In this document: positions 33,966 to 42,908 of the stretch, in pieces | Position numbering within the stretch: position 1 is the stretch's first letter | Layout: every line of letters starts with the position of its first letter | Assembly (NCBI GenBank): GCA_017432325.1 | Contig: JAFRJJ010000020.1 | Span: 1-54,888, forward strand | Reading direction: 5' to 3' | Length of the DNA stretch: 54,888 nucleotides | DNA from: Solobacterium sp. | GTDB lineage: Bacteria > Bacillota_I > Bacilli_A > Erysipelotrichales > Erysipelotrichaceae | Notes under the pieces: generated by a model | What the model saw: the letters and a program-made list of their open reading frames with translations, nothing else | Databases searched by the model: none | What the model was told of the DNA's origin: nothing | Translations under genes and position numbers: made by a program

Positions 33966-34001
33966 GAGCAGTCTGTCACGAGTGCGACAGGCTGCTTTTT
34001 T
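33966..34001 (+). terminator. Terminator after zinc-ribbon operon
   Basis: AGCAGTCTGTC at 33967-33977 pairs with GACAGGCTGCT at 33985-33995 with one mismatch, then seven T residues. It lies about 10 bases after the stop codon. Confidence 0.9.
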
Positions 34002-34022
34002 TATTCATAAGACAGTAAACAT

Positions 34023-34051
34023 ATGACATCATATGCGGCGTTCTGTATAAT
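34023..34051 (+). promoter_or_regulatory. Promoter of TetR-CPBP operon
   Basis: ATGACA (5 of 6 consensus) at 34023-34028 and a perfect TATAAT at 34046-34051 are 17 bases apart. The predicted start point falls at the edge of the palindrome next to it. Confidence 0.65.
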
Positions 34052-34057
34052 AATTAT

Positions 34058-34077
34058 TATATAACGATAGTTATATA
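34058..34077 (+). promoter_or_regulatory. TetR operator palindrome
   Basis: TATATAAC-GATA-GTTATATA is a perfect 20-base palindrome covering the predicted transcription start and placed 20 bases before the TetR gene. Autorepression of the operon is the natural reading. Confidence 0.75.
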
Positions 34078-34096
34078 TTGATGAGAGGTTATCAGT

Positions 34097-34669
34097 ATGG
34101 CTCCAAAACCGAAGATTACCAGAGAAATGATCATTGACGCAGCTGTAGAAGTGGTCAGACAAAAAGGATATGAAAACATAAACGCCAGAACAGTTGCTGA
34201 ACAGCTGAACTGCTCAACGCAGCCTGTCATGTATCATTTTGCGACCATTGACAGTCTGAAACAGGCTGCTTATAAACAGACAGATCAGTTTCATACAGAG
34301 TACCTCATGACCATCCAGGACGGACAGGATCCGGTTCTCGGAATCGGATTGAATTATATCCGCTTTGCCGTCAAAGAACCGAAGCTGTTCCGCTTCCTGT
34401 TTCAATCCGGATATGCCAGAGAGAACAGTCTGATGGAGATGGTCGGTTCAGAGGAACTGATCCCGGTGCTTACGGCGATGCAGGAAGGTTCCGGTCTCAG
34501 CATCGAAAAAACAAGACAGATATTTCTGACCGTAGCGCTGTTTGCGCACGGCTATGCCAGCATCATTGCCAACAATGATCTGGAATATGATGAAAACCTG
34601 ATCGCACAGCATCTGGAACGTGCATGGAACGGCGCGCTGCTGGCTGCTGAACAGGAGGAAAGCAGATGA
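34097..34669 (+). CDS. TetR-family transcriptional regulator
   Basis: A 190-residue TetR/AcrR-type regulator. The DNA-binding region is residues 7-55 (ITREMIIDAAVEVVRQKGYENINARTVAEQL, then STQPVMYHFATIDSLKQAAY). The helical C-terminal domain resembles the TetR_C_33-like or WHG type. GAGAGGT lies 12 bases upstream of the ATG. Its stop overlaps the CPBP gene start (ATGA). A palindrome at 34058-34077 is the likely operator, so it probably represses its own two-gene operon. Confidence 0.92.
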   Translation: MAPKPKITREMIIDAAVEVVRQKGYENINARTVAEQLNCSTQPVMYHFATIDSLKQAAYKQTDQFHTEYLMTIQDGQDPVLGIGLNYIRFAVKEPKLFRFLFQSGYARENSLMEMVGSEELIPVLTAMQEGSGLSIEKTRQIFLTVALFAHGYASIIANNDLEYDENLIAQHLERAWNGALLAAEQEESR

Positions 34670-35325
34670 AAAAGGACAAAGGTACGATCCTGACGGTTAT
34701 AGGTCTGGTCACGATGATCATTCTGACCGTAATCAAAACAGCGGCCTCTTCTCAACCCGCTGCGTACGCCCTGATCGCAGCAGGAATTGCTTTCTTCTTC
34801 ATAGTGGAAACTGCCGAAAAGACACCGGATGCTGAATCGGGACTGAGTTTCCGCCGGTTCTTCCCTGATCTGAAAAAACCCGGTGTGATCCCGCTGATCC
34901 TGTTCATGGCAGTATTAACGGTCCTGGAACTGTTCCTGGATAAACTGCTGTTTGGAAACGAACTGATCGGACATGTCCTGGGACGGGCAAGCATCATGAC
35001 TGAAACAAGTCTGATCACAGTACTTGTGAGTCAGATCTTAGCTGTTCTGGGTGAGGAGATCGGGTTCCGCGGTTTCTTCCTTGGTAAGGGAATGAGGCTC
35101 ATGCCGTTCCGGCCGGCAGCCTTGTTATCCGCAGCTGTCTTTGCAGTGGCACATTTCAGTGCAGGACCGGGTGCTGTCGTTGTTTGTGATCTTGTGCAGA
35201 TCTTTATCGATGCGGTGCTTTATGCGCTGCTCTATAGAAAAACAGGCAACTGCCTGATCAGCTGCGTACCTCATTTCGCGGGCAATATGATCGGATATTT
35301 CCTGATGCCTCTCTTGTTTGCCTGA
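34666..35325 (+). CDS. CPBP-family intramembrane protease
   Basis: A 219-residue membrane protein with CPBP motifs: EExxxR at 130-135 (GEEIGFRG), His163 in AVAHFSAG and His near 202 (PHFAGN). About seven hydrophobic helices. AGGAGG lies 8 bases upstream within the TetR gene. Under TetR control, which suggests induction by a small molecule or stress. Substrate unknown. It is more compact than the protein at 31674 and not a near copy of it. Confidence 0.88.
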   Translation: MKKDKGTILTVIGLVTMIILTVIKTAASSQPAAYALIAAGIAFFFIVETAEKTPDAESGLSFRRFFPDLKKPGVIPLILFMAVLTVLELFLDKLLFGNELIGHVLGRASIMTETSLITVLVSQILAVLGEEIGFRGFFLGKGMRLMPFRPAALLSAAVFAVAHFSAGPGAVVVCDLVQIFIDAVLYALLYRKTGNCLISCVPHFAGNMIGYFLMPLLFA

Positions 35326-35337
35326 AGAGTCAATACC

Positions 35338-35369
35338 GGTCTGTTTCGTGTATGAAGCGGACCTTTTTC
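35338..35369 (+). terminator. Terminator after CPBP gene
   Basis: GGTCTGTTTC at 35338-35347 pairs with GAAGCGGACC at 35354-35363 (two G-U pairs) and is followed by TTTTT. Confidence 0.75.
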
Positions 35370-35452
35370 TGATGCTCAAGATCTGAAGATATACATGATC
35401 CTGATAAAATGCTTTTTCTTCAACATGCGCAGATAGTATAATGCTTTGTAAT

Positions 35453-36814
35453 ATGGAACTCAGAAAATACATCGGCACAAGTGATTTCTACCGCAGTACA
35501 GCAAGGATCGCAGTACCGCTCGCACTGCAGAGCGCTCTGATGAGCTGTCAGTCCATGATCGATACCCTGATGGTATCCTGGATCGGCAAGGTCTCGGCTG
35601 TCGGGACTGCTGCCCAGGTGGATACACTGTCAATGATGATCTCATATGGCTGTATCGGCGGCATCTCAATATTTGCCTCACAGTTTCACGGTGCCGGGGA
35701 TGATAAAAACCTGAAGAAATGTACAGGTCTCGGTCTGTGCCTGGTCATGACGAATGCATTGCTGTGGTTCAGTGCTGCGACATTCTTCGGCAGACAGATC
35801 CTGTTTTTCTACATGAAAGATCCGGCTGTTGTGGCAGACGGGCTGATGTATCTGAATATATCGCGCTTTACGTTATTGCTGTCGGGATGCTCGTTCATCA
35901 TTTCCAATATGTTCCGTTCCACGGGACAGCCGCGTGTTGCGCTGCGCATATCGATCCTGACGACCATCTGCAATATTTCTCTGAACTATCTGCTGATCTT
36001 CGGTGTCGGTCCTTTCCCGGAAATGGGTATCCGAGGTGCAGCACTGGCGACATTGCTGGCACAGCTGATCGCCTGCATCATCCTGGTCAGCTATGCAAAG
36101 ATATCAGACCAGAAATTTATCGGATCATTTTCCGAAATGTTCGGGTTCTCTCTCGGCTTTGTCCGTCCTGTCCTGGAGAGGATCCTGCCTCTGATCATGA
36201 ACGAAACATTGTTCGGCTTCGGTCAGACATTGTTCATCAAGGCATTCGGCTATCTGGGAAAAGATCAGATGGACGCTTATTATGTCGGAAACCAGATCTT
36301 CAACCTGATGACATTCGTCATCTACGGATACGGCAATTCCGTCCAGATCCTGCTCGGACAGAAACTTGGAAGAGGTATGATCGAGGAAGCCAGGGAAGAA
36401 TGCAACAACCATATCGGGCTTGCCTTTGTGTTATCGTGCATCCTCGTATCATTCCTGGTCATATTCGCCGGACCGATGGTACGACTGTTTGCGCTCAAAA
36501 ATCCGTACATCGAACATTTGGCAGTCGTGATCGTCAGGGTATTTGCCGTGAAAGCATCCATGCGCCTGTACAACTTCATGATCTTCTGCATCCTGCGTTC
36601 CGGCGGTGACGCAAAGGTCATCCAGTTCCTGGATTCCGGTCTGGAATGGCTGGTCGGACTGCCGTGCGCGTTCCTTTGCGTAAAGGTACTTGGCATGACG
36701 AATATTGCCGAAGTACTGCTGATCACACAGCTGGAACAGCTGGTCCGCCTGATCTTCGGCATGAGACGCGTCCGTTCATACAAATGGGCGAACGACCTGA
36801 CACAGCTTGTCTGA
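35453..36814 (+). CDS. MATE-family efflux transporter
   Basis: A 453-residue, 12-helix multidrug and toxic compound exporter, driven by cation gradients. MATE landmarks include IAVPLALQSALMSCQSMIDTLMVSWIG and the paired helix segment FRSTGQPRVALRISILTTICNISLNYLLIFG. ATGs at 35441 and 35453 are both in frame. A TATAAT at 35437-35442 overlaps the first, so the second, with a leader of only a few bases, is preferred; no ribosome binding site is seen. The drug or metabolite exported is unknown. An HD nucleotidase gene follows after 16 bases. Confidence 0.9.
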   Translation: MELRKYIGTSDFYRSTARIAVPLALQSALMSCQSMIDTLMVSWIGKVSAVGTAAQVDTLSMMISYGCIGGISIFASQFHGAGDDKNLKKCTGLGLCLVMTNALLWFSAATFFGRQILFFYMKDPAVVADGLMYLNISRFTLLLSGCSFIISNMFRSTGQPRVALRISILTTICNISLNYLLIFGVGPFPEMGIRGAALATLLAQLIACIILVSYAKISDQKFIGSFSEMFGFSLGFVRPVLERILPLIMNETLFGFGQTLFIKAFGYLGKDQMDAYYVGNQIFNLMTFVIYGYGNSVQILLGQKLGRGMIEEAREECNNHIGLAFVLSCILVSFLVIFAGPMVRLFALKNPYIEHLAVVIVRVFAVKASMRLYNFMIFCILRSGGDAKVIQFLDSGLEWLVGLPCAFLCVKVLGMTNIAEVLLITQLEQLVRLIFGMRRVRSYKWANDLTQLV

Positions 36815-36830
36815 TAACAGGAGGGAAACC

Positions 36831-37427
36831 ATGGATGACAGAATGAGAAAACAGCTTGCATTTGCCCTGGAGATCGACAAAGAAAAGAATATCTTCCGGC
36901 AGACACATTTATCAGGTCATGGCCGGAATGAAAATGACGCTGAACATGCCTGGCATATGGCGCTCATGGCATATCTTTTGAAGGAATACGCCAATGAAGA
37001 GATCGACATCGCCAAAGTCATGGTGATGTGCCTGATCCATGATATCGTTGAGATCGATGCCGGTGATACCTACGCGTATGATGAGGAAGGGCTGAAGACC
37101 CAGAAAACAAGGGAAGAGGCTGCCAAGGAACGGATCTTTTCACTGCTTCCGGATGATCAGAAGCAGGAAATGATATCATTATTCGATGAATTTGAGGCAT
37201 ACGGCAGCCCTGAAGCCAGATTTGCCCATGCACTGGATAACCTGCAGCCGCTGATGCTGAATACGAGCAATGACGGCGGAGACTGGAAGGAACACGGCGT
37301 GAGTGCTGAATACGTATACGGCAGACAGATCAAAACAAAGCTTGGTTCAAGAAAGCTTTATGAAGTGAGTGATGAACTGATCCGTGGACAGATCAGAAAA
37401 GGGAACCTTCCTGACAGGAAAGAGTGA
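36831..37427 (+). CDS. HD-domain 5'-nucleotidase (HDDC2/YfbR-like)
   Basis: A 198-residue HD-domain protein. HD motifs: NDAEHAWHMALMAYLL with His near residue 37, MCLIHDIVEIDAGDTYAYDEEG and AHALDNLQPLMLN. The last two are characteristic of 5'-deoxynucleotidases of the YfbR/HDDC2 group, which dephosphorylate deoxynucleoside monophosphates. The ATG at 36831 follows AGGAGGGAAACC. It is 16 bases after the MATE gene and likely co-transcribed. Terminator at 37456. Confidence 0.9.
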   Translation: MDDRMRKQLAFALEIDKEKNIFRQTHLSGHGRNENDAEHAWHMALMAYLLKEYANEEIDIAKVMVMCLIHDIVEIDAGDTYAYDEEGLKTQKTREEAAKERIFSLLPDDQKQEMISLFDEFEAYGSPEARFAHALDNLQPLMLNTSNDGGDWKEHGVSAEYVYGRQIKTKLGSRKLYEVSDELIRGQIRKGNLPDRKE

Positions 37428-37455
37428 TCATAACGGTGTTATTGATTATATATAT

Positions 37456-37488
37456 GGTGTGTCCGGGTGACCGGATACATCTTTTTCT
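37456..37488 (+). terminator. Terminator after HD nucleotidase gene
   Basis: TGTGTCCGG at 37458-37466 pairs with CCGGATACA at 37471-37479 (one G-U pair) around a GTGA tetraloop, followed by a T-rich tract. Confidence 0.85.
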
Positions 37489-37492
37489 TTCT

Positions 37493-37534
37493 CTGATATA
37501 TCTGATCGAGGTGATATCTTGTAGCAGATATCAG
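37493..37534 (+). promoter_or_regulatory. Inverted repeat upstream of alcohol dehydrogenase
   Basis: CTGATATATCTG and CAGATATCAG form an imperfect dyad (2-base bulge) with an inner GATATC copy, about 130 bases upstream of the alcohol dehydrogenase start. It could be an operator or part of the 5' untranslated mRNA. The binder is unknown. Confidence 0.35.
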
Positions 37535-37662
37535 AACATACTAAAATATAGTCAGAAGCAGTCAGCTGAATAAATCATAAATCATATCAAAAGCGGATCA
37601 GAATGATCCTGTCTTTCTATGCGAAAATGCTTTTGAAACAGAAAAGCAGAAAGGATTGCATC

Positions 37663-38868
37663 ATGGCGAACAGACTGTATTGCCGTACCTTTCAGGCCGG
37701 CATGAAAATCGGAAACTACTTCCTCGGCTACCGGACTCCTGAATATATTGAAGGACCCGGATCTGTAAAACGTCTGCCTAAGATGATCCGTGACAAGGGT
37801 ATCTACAAGGTTCTGCTGGTAACTGACCAGAGTCTTTTGAAGATCGGTCTTCCGGACGGCCTGATCAAAGCAATGGACGAAGCGCATCTTGAATATGTCA
37901 TATTTGCGGATATCCAGCCCAATCCGACAGATGAGAATGTTGAAGAGGGATACCGCGTATTCAAAGAGAATTACTGTCAGGCGATCGTAGCATTCGGCGG
38001 CGGATCCCCGATCGACTGCGCGAAAGGTATTGCCGCAAAGAATGCCCATCCCAATAAGACGATCTCCCAGATGCAGGGCGTCCTGAAAGTACACTGGCCA
38101 ATCGTTCCGTTCTGGGCGATCCCCACAACATCGGGAACCGGCTCCGAAACAACACTCGCAGCGGTCATCACGGAAGCGGCTACGCATCATAAAGCTTCTA
38201 TCAACGATCCGTCCATCCTGCCAAGATACGCAGTTCTTGATCCGGAACTGACAGTCGGACTGCCGAAAAAGATCACCGCTACGACCGGAATGGACGCGCT
38301 CTGCCACGCTGTGGAGGCATATACCAACCATTTCTACAACACGAAAGAAGAAGATGACAGAGCCAAAGAAGCTGTCCGTCTGATCCATGATTATCTGTAC
38401 AGGGCATATGAAGACGGGACCGATCTGGAAGCCAGGGCAAAGATGCAGCTGGCGGCATTCCATGCCGGCAGGGCATTTACCAGAGGCTGTGTCGGTTATG
38501 TACACGCTGTCGGACACACACTGGGCGGTCTGTACGGCGTTCCGCACGGACTGGCTATGGCAGTCATCCTGCCGCATGTCATGAGGCAGTTCGGACCTGC
38601 GGTTTATGATAAACTGGCAGATCTCGCTGAAGTCTGCGGCATCCCTGGTGCTGACAAAAAAGAAAAAGCCGAAGCATTCATCGACTGGATCGAAGAGATG
38701 AACCGGAAGATGGAGATACCGGAAGGCTTTGACTGCATCAAGGAAGAGGATATCGATCAGATCATCAAGTGGGCGGACAAAGAAGCCAACCCGCTGTATC
38801 CTGTTCCCGTGATCTGGAAGTACAAGGACTTCAGAAAGCTGATCGATACGATCAGGATCACAGCATAG
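37663..38868 (+). CDS. Iron-containing alcohol dehydrogenase
   Basis: A 401-residue group III dehydrogenase. NAD-binding loop: GGGSPIDCAKGIA. Metal-binding signatures: TTGMDALCHAVEAYTN and AVGHTLGGLYGVPHGLAMAVILPHVMR, giving the Asp and three His ligands. It interconverts an alcohol and aldehyde with NAD(P)H during fermentation, with C4-type butanol or 1,3-propanediol dehydrogenases among the family. AGAAAGGATT precedes the ATG at 37663; an upstream in-frame extension to 37603 lacks a site. Monocistronic, with a terminator at 38889. Confidence 0.93.
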   Translation: MANRLYCRTFQAGMKIGNYFLGYRTPEYIEGPGSVKRLPKMIRDKGIYKVLLVTDQSLLKIGLPDGLIKAMDEAHLEYVIFADIQPNPTDENVEEGYRVFKENYCQAIVAFGGGSPIDCAKGIAAKNAHPNKTISQMQGVLKVHWPIVPFWAIPTTSGTGSETTLAAVITEAATHHKASINDPSILPRYAVLDPELTVGLPKKITATTGMDALCHAVEAYTNHFYNTKEEDDRAKEAVRLIHDYLYRAYEDGTDLEARAKMQLAAFHAGRAFTRGCVGYVHAVGHTLGGLYGVPHGLAMAVILPHVMRQFGPAVYDKLADLAEVCGIPGADKKEKAEAFIDWIEEMNRKMEIPEGFDCIKEEDIDQIIKWADKEANPLYPVPVIWKYKDFRKLIDTIRITA

Positions 38869-38888
38869 CTGAAACAGCATCACTTCCT

Positions 38889-38916
38889 GCGGAGGATTAC
38901 AGGTCCTCCGTTTTTA
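38889..38916 (+). terminator. Terminator after alcohol dehydrogenase gene
   Basis: CGGAGGA at 38890-38896 pairs with TCCTCCG at 38904-38910 around TTACAGG, followed by TTTTTAT. Confidence 0.9.
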
Positions 38917-38983
38917 TGTTATGTTAGATTCTGTAATATGAGTTGAGCGTATCTTTCATGATATGAGAACCGAAGGGAAACAT

Positions 38984-40978
38984 ATGAGAACAGAACATTC
39001 CATGATGAAGCGGATCAGCAGATCTGCTGCGGTCATACTCTGCAGCACACTGGTTTTATCATGTTCAGCCTGCTCGGGCAGATCGTCCGATCATGAGAAG
39101 GATGAGCCTGAACAGGAACCGGAGAAAACGATGGAACCGGAACAGGAAACGACTGCAGAGCCCGAACAGGAAACGGATACAACTGATATGGAGATCGAAC
39201 AGATCCTGGAAGGGATGACACTGGAGGAAAAGGTCGGCCAGATGATCATGACTTCATACCGTATATGGGGTGATGCGCGGCAGACAGAAATAACCGAACT
39301 GAATGACGAGATCCGGGAAGCACTTGCAAAATACCATTACGGTGGGGTCATGCTGTTTTCGGAGAATTTCAAGGATGCAGAGCAGACACTCAGACTCGTA
39401 TCAGATTTCCAGGCAGCCAACAGTAAAGGCAGCAGTATCCCGCTGCTGACATCCGTGGATCAGGAGGGCGGCTATGTCGTCCGTGTCACTTACGGGACAG
39501 CAGGGATCGGAAACATGGCACTCTGCGCTACAGGGAACCCGGATCATGCCAGAACTATGGCATCCATATACGGGGAAGAACTGAGACTGCTCGGCATCAA
39601 CTCTGATTTTGCGCCTGTGATGGACGTCAACAATAATCCTGCCAATCCGGTGATCGGGATCCGTTCTTTCTCGGATGATCCCGAAACAGCTGCCGCATTT
39701 GGATCAGCCTATGTGCAGGGACTGCATGATCAGGGAACGATCGCTGTGCTGAAGCATTTCCCCGGACACGGCAATACGGATACGGACAGCCATACCGGAT
39801 TTCCCTGCATCCGGAGTACATATGACGAACTGAAACAATGTGAACTGATCCCGTTTGGCAAAGCGATCGGCGCAGATGCCGATATGGTCATGACTGCGCA
39901 TATCCAGTACCCTCAGATCGAACAGGAGACATATACGTCTGTAACGACCGGACAACAGGTATACCTGCCGGCAACCATGAGCAGGACCATCCTGACCGGA
40001 ATTCTCAGAGATGATATGGGTTTTGAAGGCGTGATCGTGTCCGATGCGCTTGATATGGGCGCGATCGCCGATAATTTTGCGGATGAAGATATGCTGTGCA
40101 TGACAATCAACGCCGGAGTTGATCTTCTGCTGTTTCCCGCTGTCAAAAACAAATCGATGTTCAGGAAAAATCTCGAACTGACGGAAATGGCGGTCAGGCT
40201 TGCTAAAGAAGGAAAGATCAGCGGAGAACGAATTGATGATTCGGTACGGCGTATCCTCAAATTAAAAAAGAAATACGGACTGCTTGAAGAAAAGGACTTC
40301 ACAGTCACTGATGCGCATATCCAGGCAGCGGTCAGCGGAGTCGGCAGTAAGGAACATTCCGAAACAGCATGGAAGCTTGCAGAGCAGGCATTGACGCTGT
40401 ACCGGAATGACCACAATGCATTCCCGATCACCGCAGAGCCTGGTGAGAAGACACTGATCCTGTTTGCCAACAACAGCAGCAACAGATACGGTTCCGGCCG
40501 GCATGCCGTACAGATCCTGCAGGAGCAGGGGATCATACAGGATCCATCGCAGATCTCACTGATGGTACATAAAGGGAATAATACACAGCAGTGTCTGGAT
40601 GCGGCGAGGACGGCAGACAACGTTATTCTTGTTTACAGAACATATTCGGAGGACTGTCTGGATGCCGGGACAATTGACGGTTTTTCAGTCGGGTTGTTTG
40701 AGCAGATCATTGAACAGCGTCACACAGACGGCAGAACCGTGATCTTTGTCTCTGCCCAGCTGCCGTATGACGCAGCAAGATTCTCCAAGGCAGATGCGGT
40801 GCTGCTGACATACGGTTCATCCAATATGCCTGAACTGACAGACGATCCTTACAGAGGTCAGATGCCGAACCTTCCGGCAGCGCTTTGTTCATGCTTCGGC
40901 ATGTCTGAAGTGACGGGCAGACTGCCCGTACAGCTTCCTCAGCTCGACGAACACGGAAGGATCATAAAAGGCAGCTGA
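38984..40978 (+). CDS. GH3-family beta-N-acetylhexosaminidase (NagZ-type) lipoprotein
   Basis: A 664-residue exported glycosidase. A lipoprotein signal (residues 1-26, core SAAVILCSTLVLS) ends at Cys27. A linker of repeated EPEQE units (41-63) follows. The GH3 TIM-barrel has EEKVGQMIM, VDQEGG, DFAPVMDVN and the NagZ-specific KHFPGHGNTDTDSH (257-270), which holds the D-x-H acid/base pair. The nucleophile Asp is in VIVSDALDMGAIA. A C-terminal GH3 domain runs to the end. It likely trims GlcNAc from muropeptides or chitooligosaccharides on the outside of the cell. AAGGGA precedes the ATG at 38984; the ATG at 38963 has none. Confidence 0.9.
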   Translation: MRTEHSMMKRISRSAAVILCSTLVLSCSACSGRSSDHEKDEPEQEPEKTMEPEQETTAEPEQETDTTDMEIEQILEGMTLEEKVGQMIMTSYRIWGDARQTEITELNDEIREALAKYHYGGVMLFSENFKDAEQTLRLVSDFQAANSKGSSIPLLTSVDQEGGYVVRVTYGTAGIGNMALCATGNPDHARTMASIYGEELRLLGINSDFAPVMDVNNNPANPVIGIRSFSDDPETAAAFGSAYVQGLHDQGTIAVLKHFPGHGNTDTDSHTGFPCIRSTYDELKQCELIPFGKAIGADADMVMTAHIQYPQIEQETYTSVTTGQQVYLPATMSRTILTGILRDDMGFEGVIVSDALDMGAIADNFADEDMLCMTINAGVDLLLFPAVKNKSMFRKNLELTEMAVRLAKEGKISGERIDDSVRRILKLKKKYGLLEEKDFTVTDAHIQAAVSGVGSKEHSETAWKLAEQALTLYRNDHNAFPITAEPGEKTLILFANNSSNRYGSGRHAVQILQEQGIIQDPSQISLMVHKGNNTQQCLDAARTADNVILVYRTYSEDCLDAGTIDGFSVGLFEQIIEQRHTDGRTVIFVSAQLPYDAARFSKADAVLLTYGSSNMPELTDDPYRGQMPNLPAALCSCFGMSEVTGRLPVQLPQLDEHGRIIKGS

Positions 40979-41076
40979 TCAGGCATCATAGCCGCAGGCT
41001 GTGCAAGTCCGGCAGGGCTTAATGTACGCTGACATATTTATTCTTGAGTGCAGTAAAGGGCGGAACTATAATAAAG

Positions 41077-41118
41077 CACAAAGTCTGCTCAGAAGAATGA
41101 TCCGGGGAGAGGATCATT
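41077..41118 (+). promoter_or_regulatory. -10 element and 5' hairpin of the sensor operon
   Basis: A perfect TATAAT lies at 41077-41082, without a clear -35. The leader then has a perfect 8-bp stem, AATGATCC (41096-41103) with GGATCATT (41111-41118). It lacks a T run, so it may stabilise the mRNA rather than terminate it. Confidence 0.4.
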
Positions 41119-41174
41119 TCCATATCAGAGACCTGCAGATTTCAGTTAATAATGAGAATAACCGGAGGTAAGGC

Positions 41175-41885
41175 ATGAGACTGCTTTTATTGGAAGACGA
41201 TGATGCTATAGCAATGGGCCTGAAATATTCCCTGGAAAAAGAAGGGTATGAGGTTATCTGTGCAAAAAACAAGCTGGAGGCACTGAACGCATGGCAGGAC
41301 AGCTTTTTTGACCTGTGTATACTGGATATCAACCTTCCGGATGGAAATGGTTATGATGTCTGCAGATTCATAAAGTCAAAAGAAGACGTTCCGGTTATTT
41401 TCCTGACAGCAAGCGATGCTGAGGTCAATGTGATCATGGGGCTTGAAATGGGAGCGGATGATTATGTATGCAAGCCTTTCAGGATAGGTGAACTTATGGC
41501 CAGGATCAAAACTGTTCTCAGACGGACCGGCAGAAATAAAGACTCTGAAGCCGGCGGGAACGATGGGATCCTGGAAATCAAAAATGTCCGCATTCATACA
41601 GGTGAGGCCAAGGTCGGCATAGTGAATGAGACTACCGGAAAAGAGGATATGGTGGAACTGACTGCGCTTGAGTACAGACTGCTTCTTTCTTTTTACAACA
41701 ACAGAGGAACTGTTATGACCAGAAGCAGACTCCTTGAAAATATGTGGGACGTCAACGGCGATTTTGTGAATGACAACACGCTGACTGTATATATCAAAAG
41801 ACTTCGGGACAAGATCGAGAAGGATCCTGCTGATCCGCAGATCATAAAGACAGTCAGAGGTATCGGATATATACTGGAAAAGTAA
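41175..41885 (+). CDS. OmpR-family response regulator
   Basis: A 236-residue regulator. Receiver domain: acidic EDDD at 7-10, phosphorylation Asp51 (LCILDINLPDG), the conserved Thr/Ser in VIFLTASDA and Lys in DDYVCKPF. A winged-helix DNA-binding domain follows (VELTALEYRLLLSFYNNRG, then TLTVYIKRLRDKIE and IKTVRGIGYIL). GGAGGTAAGGC precedes the ATG. It is followed 19 bases later by the kinase gene. It probably activates the transporter genes downstream through the site at 42909. Confidence 0.95.
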   Translation: MRLLLLEDDDAIAMGLKYSLEKEGYEVICAKNKLEALNAWQDSFFDLCILDINLPDGNGYDVCRFIKSKEDVPVIFLTASDAEVNVIMGLEMGADDYVCKPFRIGELMARIKTVLRRTGRNKDSEAGGNDGILEIKNVRIHTGEAKVGIVNETTGKEDMVELTALEYRLLLSFYNNRGTVMTRSRLLENMWDVNGDFVNDNTLTVYIKRLRDKIEKDPADPQIIKTVRGIGYILEK

Positions 41886-41904
41886 TGCAGAAAGCAGAGG
41901 GACC

Positions 41905-42906
41905 ATGATGTTTAAAAACAAAGAATTCAGGATGATGGTTATTATATCGGCTGCTTTTACAGCTGTGATATCTATTTGCGGATATGCGCTATGCGGGATA
42001 TCCGCATTTCTTATATCAGTTCTTTCAGGCGGAGTTTTAACGGTGCTCTTTGCAATTACCACGAAAAAGAGATATGAAGCAATTGGTGACCTTAATACAT
42101 ATCTTGAAAAGGTGCTGGCAGGCTCGGAAGTACCTGACATCCTTGATCAGGAGGAAGGGGAACTGTCTCTTCTGAGGACCAATATCTATAAAGCGACCTC
42201 AGCATTAAAGTACCAGAAAGAGCTGCTGGCAAAAGACAAGACTGCTTTGTCAGACGCAATTGCGGATATCAGCCACCAGCTGAAAACACCTCTCACATCA
42301 ATGATGGTAATGAATGATCTTTTGAAAACTGAAGAGCAGAAGGACAGGCGCATTGAGTTTCTGCGGACACAGTCCAATCAGCTGGACAGGATGAACTGGC
42401 TGATCCAGACGCTCCTGAAACTCTCGAAAATCGATGCCGGCACCATTGAAATGAAACCGGAAGTGATCAGGGCAGATGTGCTGATGGAAGAAGTGATAAA
42501 ACCTTTTGAGATCCAGATGGATCTGAAGAACATCAGGTATTCCTGTGATGCAGCTGACGAACTGCTGAAATGCGACAGGAACTGGACTGTAGAAGCGATC
42601 CAGAACATCGTTAAAAACTGTATCGAGCATCTGGAAGACGGCGGGATGCTGCATGTCTTTACAAATGACACCAACATTTATTCAGATATCGTGATTGAGG
42701 ATAACGGATGCGGGATCGCAGAGGAAGATCTGCCTCATATCTTTGAACGCTTTTACAAAGGGAAAAACGCAGGAAAGGACAGTGTAGGGATCGGACTGGC
42801 ACTGGCCAAAACGATCGTAAACAGTCAGCACGGTGACATTCTGGCTGAGAGCGTACCAGGTGAAGGAACCCGGTTTTCCGTGAGGTTCTATAAGACGATC
42901 ATCTAA
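41905..42906 (+). CDS. Intramembrane-sensing histidine kinase
   Basis: A 333-residue kinase with two membrane helices near its N-terminus (about residues 10-30 and 33-52) joined by almost no external loop, a hallmark of intramembrane-sensing kinases of the BceS type. Then DISHQLKTPL with phospho-acceptor His124, N-box NIVKNCIEH, G1 DNGCGIAEEDL and G2 GVGIGLALAKTI. Such kinases usually sense through a partner ABC transporter, as encoded next. ATG at 41905 or 41908; AGAGGGA upstream. Confidence 0.93.
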   Translation: MMFKNKEFRMMVIISAAFTAVISICGYALCGISAFLISVLSGGVLTVLFAITTKKRYEAIGDLNTYLEKVLAGSEVPDILDQEEGELSLLRTNIYKATSALKYQKELLAKDKTALSDAIADISHQLKTPLTSMMVMNDLLKTEEQKDRRIEFLRTQSNQLDRMNWLIQTLLKLSKIDAGTIEMKPEVIRADVLMEEVIKPFEIQMDLKNIRYSCDAADELLKCDRNWTVEAIQNIVKNCIEHLEDGGMLHVFTNDTNIYSDIVIEDNGCGIAEEDLPHIFERFYKGKNAGKDSVGIGLALAKTIVNSQHGDILAESVPGEGTRFSVRFYKTII

Positions 42907-42908
42907 TG

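Noticed and set aside
37582..38883. Long minus-strand open frame (about 433 codons) opposite the iron alcohol dehydrogenase
   Set aside because: It mirrors a well-supported gene with all family motifs, has no ribosome site, and its translation is Cys/His/Arg-rich without a fold signature.
40979..41040. Terminator after the GH3 gene
   Set aside because: AGCC/GGCT-like arms exist but the stem is weak and no T run follows.
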